A stretch of 64,000 bases of DNA. It comes from Mycobacterium sp. SM1. Its GTDB lineage: Bacteria; Actinomycetota; Actinomycetes; Mycobacteriales; Mycobacteriaceae. The stretch is taken from the NCBI RefSeq assembly GCF_018361265.1, contig NZ_JAFLNH010000004.1, positions 124,001 to 188,000 of the forward strand. Reading direction: 5' to 3'. The notes below the pieces were generated by a model, which did no database searches, was not told where the DNA came from, and saw only the letters and a program-made list of their open reading frames with translations. Position 1 is the first letter of the stretch, and each line of letters begins with the position of its first letter. Positions 57,740-64,000 of this stretch are shown here, piece by piece. The position numbers and the translations under genes were made by a program.

Positions 57740-59740
57740 ATGCTGGAACAGATCCGCGGCCCCGCCGATCTGCGGCATCTTTCCCAGACCCAGCTACGCG
57801 CGTTGGCCGACGAGATTCGCGAGTTTTTGATCCACAAGGTGGCCGCAACGGGCGGACACCTGGGGCCCAACCTCGGCGTCGTCGAGCTGACGCTGGCACT
57901 GCACCGGGTCTTCGACTCGCCGCACGATCCGATCATTTTCGACACGGGTCATCAGGCGTACGTGCACAAGATGCTGACCGGACGCTGCCGGGGTTTCGAC
58001 ACCTTGCGAAAAAAGGACGGCCTGTCGGGGTATCCCAGCCGGGCCGAGAGCGAACACGACTGGGTGGAGTCCAGCCACGCCAGCGCGGCGTTGTCCTACG
58101 CCGATGGCCTGGCCAAAGCGTTCGAGTTGACCGGGCACCGCAACCGGCGTGTGGTGGCAGTGGTGGGCGACGGCGCGCTGACCGGCGGCATGTGCTGGGA
58201 GGCCCTCAACAACATCGCCGCGGCCCGCCGGCCGGTGGTGATCGTCGTCAACGACAACGGCCGCAGTTACGCGCCCACATTCGGCGGATTGGCCAACCAC
58301 CTGGCCGCACTGCGACTGCAGCCGGCCTATGAGCGGGCGCTGGACAAGGGGCGCCGCGCGATGCGCAGCATTCCGATCGTCGGCGAGCTGTGTTACCACC
58401 TCATCCACAGCGTCAAAGCCGGCATCAAGGATGCGTTGGCGCCGCAACTGCTGTTCACCGATCTGGGCCTGAAGTATGTGGGGCCTGTTGACGGTCACGA
58501 CGAGCACGCCGTGGAGTCCGCGCTGCGCAGCGCGCGCGGCTTCGGCGCACCGGTAATCGTGCACGTCGTCACCCGCAAGGGCATGGGCTACGCTCCGGCC
58601 GAAGATGACCAGGCCGAGCAGATGCATACCTGCGGGGTCATCGACCCGGCGACCGGGCTGGCCACCCACGCGGCGGGCCCGACCTGGACCGCCACGTTCT
58701 CCGACGCCCTCATCGCCTTCGCCGCCGAGCGTCGCGACATCGTGGCGATCACCGCCGCCATGCCCGGCCCGACCGGGCTGACGGCGTTTGGGCAGCGCTT
58801 CCCGGACCGGTTGTTCGACGTGGGCATCGCCGAGCAGCACGCGCTGACGTCAGCGGCCGGGCTGGCGATGGGCGGTCTGCACCCGGTGGTGGCGATCTAT
58901 TCGACATTCCTCAACCGGGCGTTCGACCAGATCATGATGGACGTCGCGCTGCACAAGCTGCCGGTCACCATGGTGCTCGACCGGGCCGGGATCACCGGCC
59001 CGGACGGCGCGAGCCACAACGGCATGTGGGACTTGTCGATGCTGGGCATTGTGCCCGGCATGCGGGTGGCTGCACCTCGCGATGCCACGCGGTTGCGCGA
59101 AGAGCTCGGCGAGGCGCTTGACGTCGATGACGGCCCGACGGCGATCCGCTTCCCGAAGGGCGATGTGGGCGAGGACGTCCCGGCATTGGAGCGCCGATGG
59201 GGTGCGGACGTGCTGGCGGTGCCCGCCAGCGGCTTGAGTCACGACGTGTTGCTGGTGGCGGTCGGGGTGTTCGCCTCGATGGCGCTGACGGTGGCAAAGC
59301 GGCTGCGCACGCAGGGCATCGGAGTGACGGTGGTCGACCCTCGATGGGTTTTGCCGGTGCCCGACGTTGTCTGTGAGCTGGCGACCGGTCACAAGCTGGT
59401 CGTCACGTTGGAGGACAACGGTGTGAACGGTGGCGTCGGCTCGGCGGTGTCGCTTGCGCTGCGGCGCGCAGAGATCGACGTACCGTGCCGCGTCATCGGT
59501 TTGCCGCAGCGGTTTTACGATCACGCGTCGCGGGGCGAAGTGCTGGCCGAGGCCGGCTTGACCGACCAGAACGTGGCCCGCCAGATCACCGGGTGGGTCG
59601 CGGCGCTGGGGAGTCGAGCGATCGGGCTCGGGTCCGGTGACGACGCGGGCCGCGACGGGCCGGGGTGGGGGGGTCATCCGCTTGCGGGGGGGTGCCGGAG
59701 AGCGGCGGACCAGTCCGAGGTCAGCGAGCACCCAGATTAG
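57740..59740 (+). CDS. dxs: 1-deoxy-D-xylulose-5-phosphate synthase Dxs
   Basis: Dxs condenses pyruvate and glyceraldehyde-3-phosphate, the entry step of the MEP isoprenoid pathway. The 666-aa protein has the TPP site GDGALTGGMCWEALNNI...VNDNGRSY, the GHQAYVHKMLTGR segment, FGQRFPDRLFDVGIAEQHA, and the C-terminal transketolase domain (LEDNGVNGGVGSAV). The last ~30 residues after about 635 (GLGSGDDAGRDGPGWGGHPL...) are G-rich and not family-like, and the coding DNA there holds runs of seven G, so the natural end may be shorter or frameshifted. Confidence 0.94.
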   Translation: MLEQIRGPADLRHLSQTQLRALADEIREFLIHKVAATGGHLGPNLGVVELTLALHRVFDSPHDPIIFDTGHQAYVHKMLTGRCRGFDTLRKKDGLSGYPSRAESEHDWVESSHASAALSYADGLAKAFELTGHRNRRVVAVVGDGALTGGMCWEALNNIAAARRPVVIVVNDNGRSYAPTFGGLANHLAALRLQPAYERALDKGRRAMRSIPIVGELCYHLIHSVKAGIKDALAPQLLFTDLGLKYVGPVDGHDEHAVESALRSARGFGAPVIVHVVTRKGMGYAPAEDDQAEQMHTCGVIDPATGLATHAAGPTWTATFSDALIAFAAERRDIVAITAAMPGPTGLTAFGQRFPDRLFDVGIAEQHALTSAAGLAMGGLHPVVAIYSTFLNRAFDQIMMDVALHKLPVTMVLDRAGITGPDGASHNGMWDLSMLGIVPGMRVAAPRDATRLREELGEALDVDDGPTAIRFPKGDVGEDVPALERRWGADVLAVPASGLSHDVLLVAVGVFASMALTVAKRLRTQGIGVTVVDPRWVLPVPDVVCELATGHKLVVTLEDNGVNGGVGSAVSLALRRAEIDVPCRVIGLPQRFYDHASRGEVLAEAGLTDQNVARQITGWVAALGSRAIGLGSGDDAGRDGPGWGGHPLAGGCRRAADQSEVSEHPD

Positions 59741-59743
59741 CTG

Positions 59744-60988
59744 TCAGTCGGCCGGTGGCGACAACGCCGCCGCCAGTACGGGAACCACGAGTTCGCGCTG
59801 CCACGCCCTGGCCTCGCCGAGGCGCAGGAACTCGTCGATCACGCTTTCGTCGCCGCCCTGCCACTCCCAGCACAGTCGCCGCACCAAATCCGGCGACACC
59901 AGATTTTCCGTGGGCACTGAAACCCGGTGCGACAACTGCGTCAGCGCCGCCTTGGCCGCAGCGAGGCGCGCGGCCGCCTCTGGTCTACGTTTGCCCCACC
60001 GCGCGACCGGGGGCGGGCCGTTGGTCAGCTCGGGCTCTTCGGGAGGCTCGGGGCTTTCCCGGGCCGCTCGCACCGCGGCCAGCCAAGTAGCGGCGTAGCG
60101 GCGCTGCTTTGGCCCGCCGAAGACCGGCAGGGCAACGAGGTCCTCGATGGTCTTGGGGTCGGCGATGGCCGCATCGATGATGGCCGAGTCGGGGAGGACA
60201 CGGCCCGGCGCGATGTCACGGCACTGTGCGATGCAGTCACGTGCGGTCCATAGTTCGCGAACCGCGGCCAGTCCGCGCCGGTCGCGCACCCGGTGGATGC
60301 CTGAGGTGCGTTGCCAGCGATCCCGCCGGGTGGACGGCGCCGTTACACAGTTCCGAAGGTATTCGAATTCCTGCGCAGCCCAATCGGTCTTCCCTTGCTC
60401 GGCCAGCACATCCGCGACCGCGTCGCGTAGTTCGATCAGCACCTCGACGTCGAGCGCCGCATAGTTCAGCCAGGCAGCCGGCAGGGGGCGCCGAGACCAG
60501 TCGGCCGCGCCGTGGCCCTTCGCGAGGCTGAGGCCAAGCAACCGCCGGACCATGGCCGCCAGGTTGACCCGGTCGAACCCGGCCAGCCGTCCGGCCAGCT
60601 CGGTGTCGAACAGCACGGGGGGCCGCATGCCGATCTCGGCCAGGCAGGGCAGATCCTGATCGGCGGCGTGCAAGATCCACTCGTCCTCACCGAGCACCTC
60701 GGCGACCGGCCGCAACACGGTCAGCGGATCACCGCCATGGCTGACCGGATCAATGAGCATGGTGCCGGCGCCGGCGCGCCGGATCTGAATCAGATACGCA
60801 CGGTTGGAGTAGCGGAATCCCGACGCCCGCTCGGCGTCCACCCCGAAAGGTCCACCTCCGCCGCGTAGGCGCTCGGCCGCCGCTTCGATCTCGGTGCTGC
60901 TGGCCGAGAGCTCCGGTACGCCGCCAGCCGGATGCAGCAACGGTATCGGGGTGGGTTCGGTGCTCTGGTTGGCGGCCGCGTCACCCAT
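59744..60988 (-). CDS. Ribonuclease D-like 3'-5' exonuclease with HRDC domain
   Basis: The 414-aa protein has the DEDDy exonuclease domain: GPFGVDAERASGFRYS (Asp, Glu), ILHAADQDLPCLAEIG (Asp) and NYAALDVEVLIELRD (Tyr, Asp). An HRDC domain follows (REPRDIAPGRVLPDSAII region and later), then a Pro-rich and helical tail. It likely trims structured RNA 3' ends. Equivalent to Rv2681. Converges with dxs. Confidence 0.9.
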   Translation of the reverse strand: MGDAAANQSTEPTPIPLLHPAGGVPELSASSTEIEAAAERLRGGGGPFGVDAERASGFRYSNRAYLIQIRRAGAGTMLIDPVSHGGDPLTVLRPVAEVLGEDEWILHAADQDLPCLAEIGMRPPVLFDTELAGRLAGFDRVNLAAMVRRLLGLSLAKGHGAADWSRRPLPAAWLNYAALDVEVLIELRDAVADVLAEQGKTDWAAQEFEYLRNCVTAPSTRRDRWQRTSGIHRVRDRRGLAAVRELWTARDCIAQCRDIAPGRVLPDSAIIDAAIADPKTIEDLVALPVFGGPKQRRYAATWLAAVRAARESPEPPEEPELTNGPPPVARWGKRRPEAAARLAAAKAALTQLSHRVSVPTENLVSPDLVRRLCWEWQGGDESVIDEFLRLGEARAWQRELVVPVLAAALSPPAD

Positions 60989-60989
60989 G

Positions 60990-61571
60990 TCAGATGCGTG
61001 AGCGTGAACCCAGGTCGGTCACCCCGACCGGCGGGAGGCCCGCGGCGTGCTCGAGCACTTCGCAGAAAGCTTCGACGTGAGGGCCGATGTTGGGGCTGGT
61101 CGCGGTCCACGACGCCCGCAACTCCAACTGGTGGGCGCGCGGCGGCCCGGAGATATCGCCGAAGCGCACCGATGTGGTCGCAGTGACGGTACCGCCAAGT
61201 GCGGTGACGTGCTCGGCGCGAGACCTCAACGCGTCGGCCAGCCAGCTCCACGCCACCTCGGGCAACAATGGGTCGATAGCCTCATGAGAGTCCAGGTCAG
61301 CCTGAATGTAGGCGACTAACCGCATGGTGCCATCCCAGGCGTCGAACCCATCCGGATCGTAGAGCAGAATCAAGCGGCCGAACGCGCTGCCCTCCGGCTG
61401 CTCCAGGAGCACGTCGCGCTCGGGATATTTGACCTCGGCACCGATGGCGTAGCTGTACGGCGCCAGGCGCTGCGGCGGCCGGATCGGGTTGAGCGCAATT
61501 TCTGAGCGCGCGGTGACAGCGATCATCGTGGCCACCGCTTCGCGGAATGGGGCCGGTTCGGCTGAGCTCAA
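60990..61571 (-). CDS. DUF3000 protein (Rv2680 type)
   Basis: The 193-aa protein is of the actinobacterial DUF3000 family (FREAVATMIAVTARSEIALNPIRPPQRLAPYSYAIGAEV; LLYDPDGFDAWDGTMRLVAYIQADL). Function unknown. The start TTG 61571 is supported by AAGGAG eight bases upstream; that ribosome site lies inside the tandem repeat. Its stop touches the RNase D start (one base between). Confidence 0.87.
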   Translation of the reverse strand: MSSAEPAPFREAVATMIAVTARSEIALNPIRPPQRLAPYSYAIGAEVKYPERDVLLEQPEGSAFGRLILLYDPDGFDAWDGTMRLVAYIQADLDSHEAIDPLLPEVAWSWLADALRSRAEHVTALGGTVTATTSVRFGDISGPPRAHQLELRASWTATSPNIGPHVEAFCEVLEHAAGLPPVGVTDLGSRSRI

Positions 61572-61574
61572 TAC

Positions 61575-61669
61575 CGCCGCTCCTTCTCATCGCTTCGCTC
61601 TGCATCGTCGCCGGCGTGGTTTGTGGGCGCCGCTCCTTCTCATCGCTTCGCTCTGCATCGTCGCCGGCG
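61575..61669. repeat. Tandem 53-base-period repeat (MIRU-like) before the DUF3000 gene
   Basis: A 42-base unit (61575-61616 and 61628-61669) is repeated with 11 bases between. On the minus strand each copy contains GAGAAGGAGCGGCG, a ribosome-binding-like sequence; the copy next to the gene serves the TTG start. The M. tuberculosis locus here is, from memory, close to the MIRU26 repeat, so this is probably the same kind of element. Confidence 0.9.
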
Positions 61670-61774
61670 CGGGTCACAACATTCGACGGTAGACCCAACC
61701 GCCGACATGCGGGGGCAGGCACGCCGCGTCGGTCGGCGTGGTGGGATTCGCCGGCGGGGCGGTCCCCGGACCGG

Positions 61775-62611
61775 TCAGCGCGTTCGGGTCGGCGTGTCGT
61801 CGGTTGCGGCAAATCGTGCGGGACGCTTCTCGCGGTGTGCCGACAATCCTTCCCGAACGTCGGGGCCACTGAAGCCGATGAATTCCAGGCCCAGTGCTGC
61901 TTCGAAGGCCGGCGCGAACATCCGGTACCAGTGGTTGAGGCTGTGTTTCGTCCAGCGGATCGCGGTTTGAGCGCCCTGCGCGAGGTCCGAGGCCAGCCGT
62001 GTTGCGGTGGTCAGCACCTCGTCGTCGTCGGTGCACAGTGACACCAGGCCGATCCTTTCGGCTTCCTCCCCGGAGAGCGGCTGACAGGTCAGTAGGTAGT
62101 ACTTGGCCTTGGCCATGCCGACCAGCAGTGGCCAGCAGATCGCGGCGTGGTCGCCGGCGGCCACCCCCAGTTTGGTATGGCCATCGATGATTTTCGCGGT
62201 CCGGCCGGCGACCGAGATATCGGCGAGCAGCGCTACCACCAGACCCGCGCCGACGGCCGGGCCCCGGATCGCCGAAATCACCGGCTTGTCGAAGTTGACC
62301 ATGTTGAGCACCAGGTCGCGCGCTTCCCGCAGAATACGGACGCGGTCGGCAAAGCCCCCCATGGTCTCTTCGATCAGGTCGAAGCTCCCCCCGGCGGAAA
62401 ATGCTTTGCCCTCCCCACGGACGAGGACGACGCGCGCACCAGGATCGCGATCGATGACAGGCCAGATGTCGGCGAGGTCGCGGTGCATTTGCGGCCCGAC
62501 CGAATTCAGACCGGGTGCATCGAGGATCAGGTGCAGCACACCCTCGGCGCCCAGTTCGACGCGAAGGCTGGGAAACTCCTCGTAGCTGACGGGGGGCTGA
62601 CTGACTGGCAT
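61775..62611 (-). CDS. echA15: Enoyl-CoA hydratase/isomerase EchA15
   Basis: The 278-aa crotonase-fold protein has the oxyanion-hole segments VRGEGKAFSAGGSFDLIEE and AIRGPAVGAGLVVALLADISVAG, and TKLGVAAGDHAAICWPLLVG after it. It hydrates or isomerises enoyl-CoA in beta-oxidation; the exact substrate is unknown. ATG 62611 (MPVSQPPVSY). Divergent from hemE. Confidence 0.9.
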   Translation of the reverse strand: MPVSQPPVSYEEFPSLRVELGAEGVLHLILDAPGLNSVGPQMHRDLADIWPVIDRDPGARVVLVRGEGKAFSAGGSFDLIEETMGGFADRVRILREARDLVLNMVNFDKPVISAIRGPAVGAGLVVALLADISVAGRTAKIIDGHTKLGVAAGDHAAICWPLLVGMAKAKYYLLTCQPLSGEEAERIGLVSLCTDDDEVLTTATRLASDLAQGAQTAIRWTKHSLNHWYRMFAPAFEAALGLEFIGFSGPDVREGLSAHREKRPARFAATDDTPTRTR

Positions 62612-62718
62612 CTCGGCTCCTGAGGGTCGATGGGCTCATCCGGCGCTGGCCACTAACCGGCCGCGGACCGTGATGCTACGCGCCCCGGGGCAATCGGTGC
62701 GGGTGTCAGGGGGCCGCC

Positions 62719-63810
62719 GTGGCAGCATTGAGCACAATGAGAACCCGTCGCGACCTTCCCGCGTCGCCCTACCTGGCCGCGGCCGGCGGTCGCAAACCCC
62801 ATTGGGTGCCGGTGTGGTTCATGCGCCAGGCCGGCCGCTCGCTGCCCGAATATCGGGCTTTGCGCGATAGGCACAGCATGCTGGCGGCATGCTTCGACCC
62901 GGAACTGATCTGCGACATCACCATGCAACCGGTCCGTCGCCACGGTGTCGATGCGGCGATCCTGTTCTCCGACATCGTGGTGCCGCTGCGCGCCAGCGGT
63001 ATCGACCTGGACATCGTCCCCGATGTCGGCCCGGTCATCGCGTCCCCGCTGCGCACCCGTGCCGATATCGCTTCGTTGCGACCCTTTGAGCCGCAAGCGG
63101 TTCAGCCGGTGGCGGAGGCGGTTTCGCTGCTGGTAGCCGCCCTGGGCGATGTTCCGCTGATCGGTTTCGCCGGGGCCCCTTTCACGTTGGCGTCCTATCT
63201 GGTCGAAGGCGGGCCCAGCCGCCACCACGCCCGTACCAAAGCCCTGATGCTGGCCGACCCCCCGAGCTGGAACACGCTGATGGCGAAGCTGGCCGATGTG
63301 ACCATCGCGTTCTTGCGTGTCCAGCTCGATGCCGGGGCAGACGCGTTCCAGGTGTTCGACTCGTGGGCGGGCACGCTGTCGCCAGACCACTACCGTCGAT
63401 ACGTGTTGCCGCACAGCGCCCGGGTGTTTGCCGCGTTGGCTGGATACGGTGTGCCGATGACGCATTTCGGTATCGGGACAGCCGAGCTGCTGGGCCCGAT
63501 GTCGGCGGCCCTGAAATCGGGGGAGCAGCCCGGGCGGGCGAGGGTGCTGGGGGTCGACTGGCGAACCCCGCTGACCGATGCCGCTGCCCGTGTCGAGTCG
63601 GGCACTGCGTTGCAAGGCAACCTCGACCCGGCGGTGTTGCTGGCGGGCTGGCCCGTGGTAGAGAGCGCGGCGCGCGCCGTGGTCGACGACGGGCGCCGGG
63701 CGGTCGATGCGGGTGCATCCGGTCACATCTTCAACCTCGGCCACGGAGTGCTGCCGGAGACCGATCCAGGAATTCTGACCGACCTGGTGTCGCTGGTGCA
63801 CTCCCTATGA
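62719..63810 (+). CDS. hemE: Uroporphyrinogen decarboxylase HemE
   Basis: HemE decarboxylates uroporphyrinogen III to coproporphyrinogen III. The 363-aa protein has the active-site segment HWVPVWFMRQAGRSLPEYR, AAILFSDIVVPLRASGID, GFAGAPFTLASYLVEGG and FNLGHGVLPETDP. GTG 62719 is the start; ATG 62737 (MRTRRDLP) is an alternative. Its stop overlaps the next start (ATGA), so hemE-hemY form an operon. Confidence 0.95.
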   Translation: MAALSTMRTRRDLPASPYLAAAGGRKPHWVPVWFMRQAGRSLPEYRALRDRHSMLAACFDPELICDITMQPVRRHGVDAAILFSDIVVPLRASGIDLDIVPDVGPVIASPLRTRADIASLRPFEPQAVQPVAEAVSLLVAALGDVPLIGFAGAPFTLASYLVEGGPSRHHARTKALMLADPPSWNTLMAKLADVTIAFLRVQLDAGADAFQVFDSWAGTLSPDHYRRYVLPHSARVFAALAGYGVPMTHFGIGTAELLGPMSAALKSGEQPGRARVLGVDWRTPLTDAAARVESGTALQGNLDPAVLLAGWPVVESAARAVVDDGRRAVDAGASGHIFNLGHGVLPETDPGILTDLVSLVHSL

Positions 63811-64000
63811 CCCACTCGTATGGCATTGTCGGCGGAGGTATCTCGGGGTTGACGGCCGCCTACCGGCTGCGGGTGAGCGCTGGCGAGGACGCGACGATCA
63901 CGCTGTTCGACCCCGCCGACCGCCTTGGCGGGGTGCTGCGCACCGAGCTTGTCGGTGGGCAGCCGATGGATGTGGGCGCCGAAGCGTTCGTGGTGCGCCG
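63807..64000 (+). CDS. hemY: Protoporphyrinogen/coproporphyrinogen oxidase HemY, 5' part
   Basis: The frame begins with an ATG overlapping the hemE stop and runs off the window. The visible 64 codons start with the FAD-binding Rossmann loop (YGIVGGGISGLTAAYRL) and RLGGVLRTELVGGQPMDVGAEAFVVRR, as in HemY/HemG flavoproteins of heme synthesis. Confidence 0.92.
   Translation, partial: MTHSYGIVGGGISGLTAAYRLRVSAGEDATITLFDPADRLGGVLRTELVGGQPMDVGAEAFVVR

Overview
The window is a chromosomal segment of a high-GC actinobacterium, almost certainly a Mycobacterium of the slow-growing type. Gene content and order match, in inverted orientation, the block running in M. tuberculosis from argA (Rv2747) to hemE/hemY (Rv2678c/Rv2677c). 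Markers include pgsA3, clgR-pspA, recA with an intein at the M. tuberculosis position, recX, miaB, miaA, dapF, hflX, fadE20, lexA, chiZ, nrdR, ideR, sigB, sigA, ppgK, suhB, cei, dut, ceoB/ceoC, dxs, echA15 and hemE. Comparisons with M. tuberculosis are from memory, not from a database search. The species cannot be fixed from the window alone.

Layout. 1-3.7 kb: end of an SDR gene, argA, pgsA3, the SigE-type envelope-stress operon clgR-pspA, and ephG. 3.8-4.3 kb: a transposase remnant. 4.5-12.2 kb: a glycosyltransferase, DUF3046, a low-GC AmiS/UreI channel gene, recA-intein-recX behind two DNA-damage promoters, miaB and a membrane protein. 12.2-13.6 kb: an IS5-like element filled with a broken tnpB. 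13.6-29.4 kb: DUF349 protein, a triplicated DMT-transporter family (one copy decayed), miaA-dapF-hflX, fadE20, terC, an LGFP-repeat protein, and lexA divergent from chiZ-nrdR. 29.8-32.6 kb: two adjacent ISL3-family elements with recognisable ends and target duplications. 32.6-50.9 kb: housekeeping and regulatory genes (PhzF, PAC2, ideR, sigB, sigA, ppgK, suhB, cei, dut, TrkA pair). 51.5-55.6 kb: dodecin, an IS256 and an IS1634 element, and a hydrolase fragment, standing where M. tuberculosis has permease, ABC-transporter and arsB1 genes. 55.6-64 kb: ArsA/NhaD transporter, CBS protein, dxs, RNase D, DUF3000, a tandem repeat, echA15, hemE and the start of hemY.

How the genes work together. Several stress circuits share the window. 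SOS: lexA, recA/recX and chiZ carry LexA boxes, and recA also has the LexA-independent damage promoter. Envelope stress: clgR-pspA and sigB both carry GGGAAC/CGTT promoters of the SigE/SigH type. Iron is represented by ideR and general transcription by sigA. The isoprenoid (dxs), tRNA i6A/ms2i6A (miaA, miaB), lysine/peptidoglycan (dapF), phospholipid (pgsA3) and heme (hemE, hemY) genes are ordinary core genes.

The accessory signal is one of reduction and rearrangement: missing neighbours (pspM/pspN, sthA, a yihY-like gene, the Rv2690c-Rv2685 block), nested IS debris, a frameshifted RidA gene, and many 9-15 bp head-to-tail duplications. No CRISPR array, tRNA, rRNA or clearly new defence system was seen.
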